64,000 nt of DNA from Podaxis mareebaensis (lineage: Eukaryota; Basidiomycota; Agaricomycetes; Agaricales; Agaricaceae), in the NCBI GenBank assembly GCA_018524725.1, contig JAEUWP010000360.1:1-64000 (forward strand). Direction: 5' to 3'. Under the pieces are notes generated by a model. The model saw only the letters and a program-made list of their open reading frames with translations, was not told where the DNA came from and did no database searches. This document shows, piece after piece, positions 49,667-61,481 of this stretch. Position 1 is the first letter of the stretch. The number at the start of each line of letters is the position of its first letter. Both the position numbers and the translations under genes were made by a program.

Positions 49667-50860
49667 ATGGTTCGTGTTCTTGTTTCCTTATCAATACCGT
49701 GTCAATCGCTCACGAATGTTTTCTCGTATAGCCACCGAAACCCTTGATCAGGAAGGATGAATGGGAGAAGCGCCTGCGTGAGGTCAAAGTGACCAAAGAG
49801 TATGTCGGGTTCTTTTTCGCCTTGGTTATCGGATGAAACAAAATATTGGGAATCTCTCCGAGAAACTTTCGTTGAAGAGTCAAAAATTTGCATGTATTAT
49901 CTGATCCACCCCTGGCTTTTACCTCTTTACCTTACCTTGTGGATTGCGTTCAAGCTCGGTGCTGATGATCTTCCGGCTATTGACAGGGACTTGAACCGAC
50001 TGGTCATGGACTATCTCGTCATCGAGGGGTACAAGTCGGCTGCGGAAGAGTTCAGCCAAGAGGCTGGGCTGACGCCGCCCATGGACTTTGAAAGCATCGA
50101 GAGCCGCATGGACATACGTGAGGCACTTCAACGCGGCGACGTGGAAGACGCGATTACTCGTGTCAATGACCTCAACCCCGAGGTAAGCAGTTATTTTCTT
50201 TTCCTGAAAGGGGGAGACACACGAGGACGGAAAGGATTAAACCTTTTTCATGCACCACTCTTAGACCTTTGGGGTTGTTGCTGAGAATAACCAAAACTTC
50301 AGTCTTCAACATGATCCTCAATCGGCGTGGCTCCTCCGCTGCCCTTTTTTTATCTTGTGGCCTTGGATACAGAGATTGACATCAATGTCTGACAGATACT
50401 TGATACAAATCCGGCACTTTATTTCCGCCTCCAGCAGCAAAAGCTTATTGAATATATACGTCAGGGTAGAATAGCCGACGCTCTACAGTTTGCTCAAGAC
50501 GAGCTGGCACCTCGTGGAGAGGAGAATCCTGAGTTTTTAGCCGAGTTGGAGCGGACGATGGCATTGCTGGCGTTCGACTCTGTCGCGAATCCGCCGGCGG
50601 CGATTGGTGACCTTTTGTCACCTGCGCAGCGGCTGAAGACGGCAGGGGAGGTGAACGCAGCAATCCTTGAGAGCCTGAGCCAGGGTAAGGAGGTGAAGTT
50701 GGTGGGGTTGCTGAAGCTGCTCTGCTGGGGGGACTCGTTGCTGGAGGAAAAGGCCGAGTTTCCGAAGGTAAGTGCGGTGCTGGGCCGATATCGTGGAGAC
50801 ACCTGAACGTGTTTGCAGCTGAACGTGCAGGAGGGGACGCTGGTTGAAGATGGGAAATAA
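49667..50860 (+). CDS. GID8: GID8 (LisH-CTLH subunit of the GID/CTLH E3 ligase)
   Basis: GID8 (human TWA1) is a scaffold subunit of the GID/CTLH ubiquitin ligase that degrades gluconeogenic enzymes in yeast. Five exons (49667-49669, 49732-49799, 49987-50182, 50396-50767, 50819-50860) give 226 residues, the family size. The LisH motif is LNRLVMDYLVIEGYKSAAEEF. The CTLH region follows with MDIREALQRGDVEDAI and NPALYFRLQQQKLIEYI. The CRA part includes ALQFAQDELAPRGEENPEFLAELERTMALL in two pieces, and KLNVQEGTL near the end. In this model exon 1 contributes only the ATG, followed at once by a GT donor. Introns of 187 and 213 bases are longer than the local norm. Confidence 0.9.
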
Positions 50861-51229
50861 TTAATGATGTAGGATAGATAAGTGTAATATAGATAACTAC
50901 AACGTGGTTCGAATCGATTGTTCTTAGCTAACTCATTCACAAGTAATCCGCCCCTCTCATCCACGATGCACGCTTAGTCAGCAATCATCCCTCCATAACA
51001 TTCGCTTCTTCTCATTTTGGACCAGACTTGCGCTCCTGGGTCTCGTCTTCCAAGCCGTTCTCTCCCCCAACCACTCCTCCATCCCCGTCCCTCCTCCTCC
51101 TTCTATCCAAACTACTGTTGCCCTGCTGATTACCACTGCTCCCACTGCTCCCACCCGTCACGACAGCAACCACTCGCTGTCTCCTTCAGCGCTAACCCCT
51201 TCCCTCCTGTTCCGCCTGCAACTCCCCAC
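50861..51229. other. Intergenic, CT-rich leader
   Basis: About 370 bases before the Bck1-type kinase. 51040-51229 is markedly C/T-rich, a pattern common upstream of highly spliced basidiomycete genes. Confidence 0.45.
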
Positions 51230-54200
51230 ATGTCCGAAGACCAACGCGGCCACAGGACACGCAGAGTCCTATATGTTGCCAATCCCGGCTCAGGATCGGA
51301 CGAGGACAGTGACGACGATCGCCGCAGGGTCTTGAACGGCCGGCCTAGTTACCCTCCACACAGACGCCCCTCACCTCCAGACGTTCCAGACTATGGTTCC
51401 TTCAAGCCTTCTCAGTCCTACCCACAACCTCCAATTCTCACCACAAATTTCCCACCAAACAATACGCAGTACCAGACATCTCATCCCCCGCTATCCTCGC
51501 CCTCCAGCACGAGCTCGCCTGCCGCCGAAGAGTCAACCCCGCCACCAAGCACGCCCGCCGTGCCCATACCCCCTGTTGACCTCACTGGAGGGACGAGTTC
51601 AACCCCGGAAATGATCATATCGTCGTCAGCGAGTGATCGGGGCGTTATAGATGTTCCACAGCCCTCCACCGCCCGGGTGGGGAAACATCTCCCACCCGCC
51701 AAACCCGCCTTTGGCTCCCGTGGACCGCGACAAATCGATGCTACCGCCAGAAGGCCCAAAACTGTACGTTCTGCACCTCAGAGTTTATCGGTACCTGTTG
51801 ATTACTGAACATGCCAAAGTCTCCCACAGTGTCCACCCCCGATTCATATGCCTCGCCTTCGAGTAACAGCTCTTACACACCTGTTGGAGAGCGAGTCCTC
51901 ATTGTAGTCACATCCGATTCGGAACGATTTGTCACGGTAGACGTTAGTAATGCTCCGGACCCCGCTGTTATCAGGGAGTGTATATTTTCGAAAGTGAGTT
52001 GACTGTTCTTTTCGGTTGCTAGAGTGATGTACTCACGGGTAATCAAGTTGAACATATACACTGAGGAGGAGCAGGCTCAGTTCTCTATCTTCCAGACAGA
52101 GATTGGGGACTACAATGTGGGCAAATCATTGTCTGACGAAAAACTGTTTGCTCTCTGTCGTGATCATGGTGATTCTAAAGGTTCACTCAAATTTTTTGTA
52201 ACACATACACCTTTATCGGAAACCGAACGATCTCCACGCTCCCCACCTCAACTGCCGCCTCAGCCACAGTTCTCGAATATTCCCCCTGTCTTTTCCACTC
52301 ACAACCCTGTCACGCCACTCCGACCGAGTAAACGCAAGCCCAGGTCTAGACACGGCAGTGTTTCGTCAGCAGCGAGCGAGCAGCCATACGAGTCGGCAAC
52401 AGGCTATGAAGCCGACCTGGATAACCCGGAGAAAGAGTCGCACCGCTCAACATTACGACCTTCGCAGCAGGCATATATAAACAATCCTAACCCACCACCG
52501 TCCCCACAACATCGAAGACTCAATAACTCATCAACTCTTCCTCAACCGTCGCAATCACCGCTGCATCTTCCTCGGTCACTTTCGCCGCCGCCATCACAAC
52601 CTGCTCCTCCTCCTCCCTCCTTGCCAGCCCACCCAACGTTCACGGACAAGTATGGACACATTTTGCCTACCCCTCCTCCCCCTCCTCCCCTCTCGCCTGC
52701 GCGAGCCAAGTTCCCTATTAACGATGACGCCACGTTTCTTCCTCCCCCTCAACCACCTTTCCGGCGCAACCACGGACGATCAGGATCTGATGCTGCTGCT
52801 GAACGTGAACAAGCTTTCATCACTTCCGAGCAACAGCTTGAGGAAGCAGCAAGGTGGAAAGCGGCCCGGCAACAGCCCCCACCTACGACAAGTCGCCCTG
52901 CGCTCCGCTCGGAACCTTCAAGAGACCCGCTTGGTCAAATGGCCCAAATGAAGGACACACGGCAACGGAAACGGATGCCGACAGACGTTGATGATTGGCA
53001 ACATATTTCCCCTCCTGGCCGAGATAATGATCCATTCCCATCGTCCATCTCTGGACAAATTGGGGAACCTAATAGCAACAATAGCAGTCGTATATCCCCT
53101 TCTGTGACGCGAAAACCAGTCAATCAAACTTCTCCACGCGCGCGGCCCACCTCACCATACACCACTCGTCCACTCATCCCTCCGCCCCCCAGAACACAGC
53201 CACCGCCTGTTCCTCCGCACTCTAACGAGGCTCGATCTACGCAACGTTCTGCCGGCATCCCAGTCCCTCAAGACTTCCTTGTGCGATGGAAAGGTGAATC
53301 CAAAGTTGGTTCCCAACCTAACCCCGCATTCAGCCGCCTTGGGCGGGTGAATACCAAGAGCATGGATAGTCTTCGTTCCACGCATCCTCAGAATCTCCAA
53401 CCAGGTGGCCAGCGCCGGCCGAATGCGCTACCTGTCAGTCGGCCCTCAAGGGATCATCTGGCATTCTCGCCGAGCGGCCTCTCCGGCACGCCCAAGTCGT
53501 ATGAGAACTCCTCCCGGCTGCCTATCAATAACACGCGGCCACCTCCGACCCAGTACAATGGCCCTGAGAGTAGCATGTCTCCCCAGCAATCGTATTTGCG
53601 GAATAACATGCCGTATTCGAATTCAAACTCGATTATCAGCACGTCATTGTCGACTAGCACCAATGCAGAGCCGTATCCGAGACCGCAGTCTGCAACTGGT
53701 GATCATGTTGTTTCGCCCTCGAAGCATAATGGAAGACAGATGCATTCGCCGACCTACGGACCTACGCTGGAGCCTTATGAGTCCGCGCGGTCGCCTCGTG
53801 CAACGTCCCCGAGCCGTCCGTATCACCTCCCACCCATTATTCCGGGACCAAGGCCAAGACCAGGCACGGCAGATCGTGCATTGGACTCGTACAATAGTGG
53901 ATTTGAGACGTCACATTCGACACCGCCTCGTTCGCCTGTTACCCCTCAAAGTCCGAGGAGGGATGCTGACGAGCCAGACTTCAAAATTGTGGACGACACC
54001 TCGCCACGGACGTATGTGCCGAATAGGTCGTCGGAGGACACGATTAAGCAGGACGAACGTTCGAGGCTTATACAACTGATGGGGGACCTCGGCGGGGAAA
54101 GCACAGTAGTGGTACCTCGCATTGATACTACCACCACACACGGCATCAACAACCCGACGACGATATCAATTACGACTACTGCGGCGTCGTTGCCTCCATC

Positions 54201-56239
54201 AAGGGTACCTTCACCGCCATTGAGTGCTACAAATAGCACTATTTATGACATGTACCATGATGACTCGTCGGATGCCGGAGGAGGGAACGGGACATGGATT
54301 AGGAAACCAATGCAGCCTCATTTGGAGGAGAAGCCGAAGTTGAAAGTGCAGATTGAAACTCCGAGGCAGTCGCCTTCGTCGGCGGAGAAGTCGAACCCAT
54401 CGACTGGGTCCACGGCGACGTTAATGGCGCCCCCGTCGCTTTCGAATTTGAGGGCAAACGCGGGTGTGAGTTCTTCGAAGGCCGGTGGATTGTCCGAGAT
54501 AATGATGCGTGAGAGGGAGAAAGAGAGAGAAAAAGAGAAGGAGAAGGAGAGAGAGCGCGAAAGGGAGAGAGAGAAGGAAAGAGAAAGACAGTTGGAGAGG
54601 GAATGGGAGAGGGAAAAGGAAAGAGAGAGAACGACGACAACGGCTACGTTTGCTGATGACAAGGATGGCTGGGCATTACGGCCCCCACCAGAAGCCGTGT
54701 ATGAGCGATTGGAACACTACTTCCGCAACCACGACCTGGACAAACCTGTTATTGAAGCTACGTCAGGCGGAACATCGCCAACTTCCACAGAGCCTGTGGC
54801 TCCACCTCCAGTTGTTCCCAACGTCGACAAGGAGCGGGAAAAGTCGAAGATCAGGGCAAAGAAGTCGATCAGATATGTAGCGGAGGATGCGAAGAGGAGG
54901 ATTGATAGGACTTCGAAGGCTGACTCGACATATGCAAATTCGTTGCTGAGGAAGAGGAATACGAAGTTTTGGGGAGGGAAGTTGGAGGAGGTTACGACGC
55001 ATCAGGCGAAGTCTTCTAGTACCAGTTCGGGCTCGTCATCGTCACCCGATTCGCCGTCTGGTGGTGCTAGTGAGTGCTGTTTGTGATGCTCATACTGACG
55101 TTTCATTGCTGATCTGTTTTGTTGAAGCTACTTTCAAATGGGTTCGTGGTGAACTCATTGGCAAGGGAACGTACGGTCGTGTGTATCTTGCCATGAACGC
55201 GACGACAGGAGAGATGATTGCTGTTAAGCAAGTGGAGTTGCCGCAGACGGCGAGTGACAAGTATGATTCGCGGCAACATACCGTCGTGCAAGCCCTGAAG
55301 ATGGAATCGGAGACATTGAAGGATCTTGACCACCCAAATATTGTGCAGTACCTCGGCTTCGAGGAGACTGCGGATAACTTGAGCATGTGCGCTAAAATTT
55401 CCTTGCCTGCGGTGATGTTGATTGGTATTGATCTGGCATTTTCCTTTCTTCACAGCTTTTTGGAATACGTTCCAGGCGGTTCTATCGGTAGCTGTTTGCA
55501 TAAGCATGGAAGGTTCTGCGAGGATGTTACCAAGTCCTTCACGTCCCAGATTCTGAGCGGTCTTGAGTATCTGCACGACCGGGGGATTCTGCATCGAGTG
55601 AGTAGGGATTCAAACGATACTACGGATTGAGTGACTCACGCTGCGTCTAGGATCTGAAAGCTGATAACATCCTTGTGGAAATGTCGGGCGTTTGCAAAAT
55701 CTCGGACTTTGGCATTTCGAAGAGGACCGACGACGAAGCTGGAGGTGCATTCACAGCCATGCAGGGTACAGTGTTCTGGATGGCGCCCGAAGTTATTAAT
55801 ACGCAGAAGAAGGGGTATAACTTCAAGATCGATATTTGGAGTGTAGGCTGTGTCGTTTTGGAGATGTGGGCTGGTATGAGACCGTGGATGGGTGAGGAGA
55901 TGGTTGCTGTCATGTTCAAGGTTCGTATCCTCCGTCTTATGGTGTCGGCGTTGTGGCTGTAATGGCTTTTGCTCATATACAAAATCTTTTTCTTGCCCTT
56001 TTCAGCTTTATCAAAATAAATTGCCACCGCCGGTCCCGGACGATGTGCATTTGTCACCTCTCGCTGATGACTTCAGGAAGAAATGTTTCGCTATGTAAGT
56101 ACCAGCCGTTGATGTCGCTGTTATAGCAAGCTCAAACATTTGTACTAGCAACCCCGAGGAGCGGCCAAGCGCTGCGGAACTCAGAAAGCACCCGTATCTA
56201 GCTTTGCCACCAGGGTGGCAATTCACCGGATTTACATAG
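51230..56239 (+). CDS. BCK1: Bck1-type MAPKKK of the cell wall integrity pathway
   Basis: Eight exons (51230-51763, 51820-51993, 52048-55069, 55128-55386, 55456-55597, 55651-55920, 56006-56094, 56149-56239) give 1526 residues. Near the N-terminus is RVLYVANPGSGSDED. A Ras-association-like ubiquitin fold covers about residues 200-285 (RVLIVVTSDSERFVTVDV, DEKLFALCRDHGD). A disordered Pro/Ser/Gln linker of about 800 residues follows, with an Arg/Glu/Lys helix run at 54507-54630, then HYFRNHDLDKP (about 1125), KKSIRYVAEDAKRRI and FWGGKLEEV. The kinase domain is at about 1246-1520: GKGTYGRVY, AVKQVE, LHRDLKADN, DFGISKR, APEV. In yeast Bck1 is activated by Pkc1 and phosphorylates Mkk1/2. It is the normally ordered relative of the gene at 14618-17412. 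Confidence 0.92.
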
Positions 56240-56644
56240 GATTTTCATTTACTAGCACACATCATCTCTCACACTTGTAGTCTGTCCTACTGTTTTCCCT
56301 TTCTCTTTGCTCCATTCATCTCAATTTCTCTTCATGGGCATGCGCCTGACTTCTTCAATCCTTTATCCCCTTCCGCATTCAAAACTAGTTCACTCATCAA
56401 GCAGGTTGTTTCATTATTTTTGTTGCTAGCCACAACATTTTCACGCTTTCTCTCCTTTGCGGTTCACAATTCCATGCTTTGCTTTATAGCCTTACATACG
56501 GTAACGAAATTCGTGTAGCCAATTAATCCTCTCCCATAATGACCTGGTGACGTCATTTTCTCAATGGCATTCTTCAGCGTTAGTGTGGGGCAAGAGATCT
56601 TCGCCCTTGTATACCCCCTTCATCTCTTCATTTCATATATCTGA
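56240..56644. other. Intergenic, nothing recognised
   Basis: About 400 bases between the Bck1-type stop and the IQ-motif protein start. The open frame at 56547-56741 overlaps the next gene out of frame. Confidence 0.45.
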
Positions 56645-58815
56645 ATGGTTGCACATCTGGATATACATCGTCTTTTATCAGGAAAACCAAAGGAGTCGAC
56701 GGATGGCCTTGATTCGGCAAGAGTCGCTGCCGCGACCATGATACAACGGTTATGGAGGGGAAGGCGTAACAGGGCGAAGGACGAGTTTATAACCCCCGAA
56801 ATACGATGGACAGATGCAGTTATCCAAGCAAAGCTGCAGGTGAGGAGGGAACCCTCCCACTTTCTCTGGCTTCCATTTCATCCGATCATTGACCATCACG
56901 ACTACGGGGGTTCGACGAATCGCAGGTTGATAGAGAAGCTGCGTTTGACGGGAAGAACTCCCCAATACAGAGGTGGCGGCGCGCGGCGTATATGGTTGGG
57001 CGGTTGAGAGATCAGAATCAGATGTTGAAGGATGTGACGGGGATGGATGTTGGAGATGTGGGGGTGAAGCAGCTCGATACGCAGCACTGGTTGGAATTGA
57101 TTGATGGGTGAGTTCCCGGCTTTCTCTTCTCACTTGGAAGTATGGATTATGCGGGGTGCTCATGCTCTAGATGATGTGGCTGTTTGCTGGGTCACTCAGG
57201 AAGCACCGATATGGATCTAATTGTGAGTTTGTTACTCAGTTGTGGTAATGAGCACCGCTGACAGGTGAAATGTGTTAGTGAAGGTGATATTATAGTTTCA
57301 GGACAGCTGTTGCCCGGCTAACACGGTTGGTTAATTAGTACTATCACAAACGTTGGCAGGAAGACGATACCCATGAGAACTTTTTCCGATGGTAGGTGTG
57401 TGATGCCCGAGCCAGGTCTTCTTGATAACCCGTTACCTGTGTGGATAGGCTTGACCATGGCGGCGGAAAAAATCTCTCGCTGAGCGAGTGTCCCAGGGAA
57501 CAACTAGAACGAGAGGTTGGCAAGCTATATTTGCATACTGTCAAACACATGGCACTGACCTCCAAAACCAGAGAATCATGTCGGTTTGCTCCCTTTTACA
57601 TCCCTTGGTTTTGGTGCTGAATGTACACCCCAAGCTACCTTTCGACAGAGCAACGTACGCCGTTCGATGGTCAAGAAAGTAAATTCTTGATATCAACTTA
57701 TGAGTAGGGCTCAATTATCTCGTGAAAATAAGCGAGGACGGGAAGCTTCTCTGGGCTAAGAATAACCAGCCAGTAGACACGACAGCTGGTCATTGGAAGG
57801 ACGCGGGGAATGGGCAAGGAATTGTGCCGATGAATATGCCAGAGAGGGATGGAAGGTTCCGGAAACCTATGCGTTTAAGGTCCCAATCGTCTACTTCATC
57901 CCCGAGCAGTGCTTCGTCGCTGCAGGCGAATGCAGCGATGCATTATGCCGGGGGTCCCAAGGGAAGGTATCGCTGGACAAGAACCTTGCGGAGGATCTTT
58001 ACGCCGCGAGGGATGGTGGAAAGGCTTCTGAGAAAGACTGTGAAACGAAATACATGGATCTATGTTTCGGTGCGTTGATGATCTCGCTCCGTAACTGCGA
58101 AGCTGATGGCTTTCCAGGACAAGCATTGTATGTGTTCTACACCGCTGTCAGTCATTGTTTCACTATTCGAAGACTGATGCGGGAAACGCACAGTCAATAT
58201 ATTCATTGGAATCAAGGGTAATGATAAAATTACGCATGCAACGTTTAGCTGATAGTAAACCGTGTTTCCCAGAGACTGGTGCTTTTCAACACTCGTCCTT
58301 TACGGCTGGTGGTATTGTAACATCAGCTGGACTCATTACCGTTAAGCAGGGTCAAATTCATACCTTGTCACCGCTCTCCGGACATTACAGGTGACTCCTA
58401 TCTTTCGCACCCATATCACTCTAATTTTGACAAACCAAATTTGACGCATCATGCAGGACTTCTATTGATGTATGTGGCGCCTGGGGGTCCATCAAGAGGT
58501 TCATTCGCTGAAGCTTTGATCTAGCACTTTCATAAATTTATCAAGGTGCTGCAGGAGCGAGGCGTGGATATCAGTAAGGTGAAGATTAGCAAGGCGGAAG
58601 CTGCACTTTGGGGGTAGGTGCTGGACCCATGTAGAAGGTTCTCAATGATCTCACGAGGCTTGTCCCTCAGAATCGAGCACATAACCAAAATGAAGAAAAA
58701 GAAATCAGAGGCTGTGGGTGCTGGGAAGGCGAAGGTCAGATCCGGACTCCAGATAATAAAAGATGCGAGGTGGAAGAGGAAATCTCCGGAAGACAAACCT
58801 AGGAATCCTCCGTAA
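56645..58815 (+). CDS. IQ calmodulin-binding motif protein (fungal family)
   Basis: About fourteen exons, many very short. Clear ones are 56645-56839, 56926-57107, 57200-57222, 57279-57283 (5 bases), 57339-57391, 57635-57654, 57708-58069, 58118-58127 (10 bases), 58194-58217, 58273-58390, 58457-58469, 58525-58613 and 58671-58815. The N-terminus carries an IQ motif (ATMIQRLWRGRRNRAKDE), which binds calmodulin. Family motifs follow: NLKYYHKRWQED, FFRWLDHGGGKNLSLSECP, YLSTEQRLNYLVKISEDGK, WTRTLRRIFTPRGMVERLL, IGIKETGAFQHSSF, AGLITVKQGQIHTLSPLSGH and RGVDISKVKISKAEAALW. Function is not known; related fungal proteins are named only for the IQ motif. The stretch 57449-57634 is uncertain: either an inserted 22-residue read-through or a missed intron. 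Confidence 0.8.
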
Positions 58816-58996
58816 ATTTGGATCAATCCACTTTGCTTCGTATAGTTTTGCGAGCTAGGCGCGATAAGAGGATATTCCTAATATTTTTCACGGTTGTAAC
58901 TTAGCATACTACGCACCACTATTTATATAATCAATGGCTTCTCATCTGACACAGTATGGTAGCAGCAATCCAGAGTGGAACAGAATATCAACGATA

Positions 58997-59805
58997 TCAC
59001 GCTCTTGACCACTCGCTTTCGAAGCCGGAGATGCCAACAGGGAGAGCGGCCTGTCACCATATAAGCGAATACAGCAAATGAATAGTGTAATCTGACCTTT
59101 TCATCATAGTCTGTCCATTCTTCGCTTCCGGAGCCCAATTCCACATCGTTGAAAGGCGTGCCAGTCGTTCCGACGCATTTCCAAGTGCCCTGAGCACGAC
59201 GTCGTCAGGCGATGTGTTTACCGGACTGGGACTGAGCTACTTACTTTAGGGTCGAAGCCAATAAACTCCAGGCCTCGACATTCTATGACCAGCAGCGGCT
59301 GGAGTTGCCCGTTCTCAGAAGTGTACGGCCTGACTTTATATGATGTGTCGAATTTGGCAGAACTCTCTCGTTTGCCTGGCGAGACTATCATCAATATCAT
59401 GCAACATTAAGTGATGGGAGAGCATACAAAGGCCACATTTCCAGACGAAGTGGGCAGTGCTGTGTTTGCCGCCGGATACTTCATGCTCTTCCTAGACACG
59501 CGGGTGACCTATGTGGGTTCTGATGATATGGGGGAGTAAACGATACCCACAATACGATTCAGGGAGACGAGTTTTGGGTGCACTTCGTTGCAGCTGGTAC
59601 ATTTTACCTGACAAATGGCTCTGTGAGTGTCACCATACTCCAAGGCTGTTGCGAGTAACGGACCTTGAATAGATACTCAAAGTCTTCCGTGGCGGGTTGG
59701 AGCTCGGTGACGTTTTCGAGATCAGCTTTGATGGAGAGTTGCAGGCGCTGTAAGTGAGGGCTCAGAAACTGTGGCAGCTGCAAGCGTTGAAGGACATACG
59801 ACCAT
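58997..59805 (-). CDS. UPF0587 / CZIB zinc-binding protein
   Basis: Small zinc protein of the DUF866 family (human C1orf123, CZIB), with two CxxC knuckles. Seven exons (59800-59805, 59664-59747, 59551-59607, 59428-59491, 59245-59375, 59097-59189, 58997-59050) give 162 residues, the family length. Visible motifs are LSIKADLENVTELQP, KVKCTSCNEVHPKLVSLNRI (first CxxC), HFVWKCGLCKRESSAKFDTS (second CxxC), LLVIECRGLEFIGFDP and DVELGSGSEEWTDYDEK. The end is LPVGISGFESEWSRA. Exon 1 holds only two codons. The role is poorly known; a copper or zinc handling role has been suggested for the family. It is divergent from mS35. Confidence 0.9.
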
Positions 59806-60016
59806 TATTGGCGTTTTTGAGTGATAACAGATATCATGGCAAAGGAAGGAGCCCCTATATTGTTGTTTGTAATTAGGGATTGTGACAAACACACTGCTGC
59901 GTTCCGGCCATCAAAATTTCGTATTCGGAAGTGGGCATTCGCGTGACTTGGCGCGTCTGCGACCGACACTTTTTCGTCGAAATTCAAGCCGACGGCCAAC
60001 AGGCTTCGAGTTCGAA
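59806..60016. promoter_or_regulatory. Divergent promoter CZIB / mS35
   Basis: The two start codons are 211 bases apart and face away from each other. No TATA box is visible. Confidence 0.5.
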
Positions 60017-60965
60017 ATGGCGTCCTCGCTCTCTAGTTTGGTCCGGCGCACTCTGCTTAGCTATGCTTCCACCTCGTCTGCGTCGTCGTCTTCCGCTATA
60101 GCGTCTGCTAGAATCTTCAGCACGTCTTCACCCGCCTTTGCGCGCCGTTCCAGGCTTGAGGAGGATATCACAGTGGATGAAGTTATGGATTATGTGAATG
60201 AACCTGTGGCGACCCCGGATGCGCCTTCATCTGCTCATTTGGCGTTGCAAGAGCAACGTATTTTGAGACACTACCTCAGGTTGATTGAGAACGAGATGCC
60301 GCACTTGGTTGGTACGTCTCCGTTGTGATGTTTGTGTGCGTGCTTTGACTGACAGTTAATGGTGCGTTCTTTGGTTGCCTAGCCTACAGGAAACCATTTG
60401 TGCCACCGACTTCTGCAGAACCGCTAATTGTACGGTCTATTGACTATTTAGGCCAGGAACATCCAGCGCAGAATAAGAAGTCCGTTGTCGTGGCCGTGGA
60501 TAACTTGCCGTTGAAGGATGAGATGGCAAAGAAGAGGATTATATTGCTTGCTGGACCTCGTTGGACACCGAACCCGCCTGCGGATGCTGGGATTAGCAAG
60601 TACGCAGAGTGGGGGTATGGGTTTATTAAGATTGCGTGTGAGGATTATCCTCAGCCGGCTATGAACCTCAAGTGGATCAGTGATACCTTGGACAAGTTGA
60701 TTGAGAAAGCCAACGTAGGTTTCTACCTTTGAGCTTTAGGTCTGTACTGATAGGCTTTTTCTTTTTACTTCTGGAATAGACACCTGACAAGACTTGGGAG
60801 GATCTCCCAGTCGATTTGCGCCATGTCTTTGCCAAGTCGCGAAAGGCAAAGAAAGGCGAGCATCTGCGGTGCAGGATTCTCAACAAACCGACTATTCGTG
60901 ACTTCCCTCAAGAGTGGTTACCGAAACCTTCTGCTAATGAACAGCCTGTATTTTCTTCGTCGTAA
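60017..60965 (+). CDS. mrps35: Mitochondrial small-subunit ribosomal protein mS35 (Rsm24)
   Basis: Three exons (60017-60311, 60383-60714, 60780-60965) give 270 residues. The N-terminus is a Ser/Arg/Ala-rich mitochondrial presequence (MASSLSSLVRRTLLSYASTS). The conserved domain includes EMPHLVAYRKPFVPP, LIVRSIDYLGQEHPAQNK and VVVAVDNLPLKDEMAKKRI, then LAGPRWTPN, YGFIKIACEDYPQPAMNLKW and the terminal RDFPQEWLPKP. It belongs to the mitochondrial ribosome small subunit. All splice sites are consensus GT-AG and keep frame. Confidence 0.9.
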
Positions 60966-61481
60966 TGTTATTTCAGTTTTTGTTTCCTTCTTCGAATTTT
61001 TGGTTATTTTGAGGAGAGGTCCAAGCTGCACTTTGGTTTGCTGTCACTTTTACACCGACTGAAGTATTACATTGACTTGCTAGACCAGCCGAACGGATTG
61101 CTACGATGCTACGTAGGTGCGCAGGGTCAATTACTCCTTTTACTACGTATGACACTGACTCTGCTGTGGCTTGTCCAGTGGCTCACCCGACTTTGGTGCA
61201 TCGACTCTTGTTCATCGACTCTTGTTAAGCGCTCACTGACTCCGATGAATGAAATGTACCGGAACACAAGGGGGTGCAAATCAAAATCATCCCACCATGA
61301 TCTTATTCAAAGGAGCCGTCGAGTCTGCAGATGCTCAGGTCGCCATTCGAGCCGTTTACTACTCTCGATTTCTCCGATTTACACAAGAGGCGGGACCGTG
61401 TCAAGACCAATGGCGTTTAATTGATTGAAACAATCCACTGGATTGTTACGGTTCTGAAGAACAATGACAATGTATGCTGAT
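60966..61481. other. Intergenic with a short direct repeat
   Basis: About 515 bases. CATCGACTCTTGTT occurs twice back to back near 61199-61226. No gene recognised. Confidence 0.45.

Noticed and set aside
49802..50284. 160-codon frame with a hydrophobic start overlapping GID8
   Set aside because: It reads through intron 2 into GID8 exon 3; the LisH family N-terminus is instead supplied by 49732-49799.
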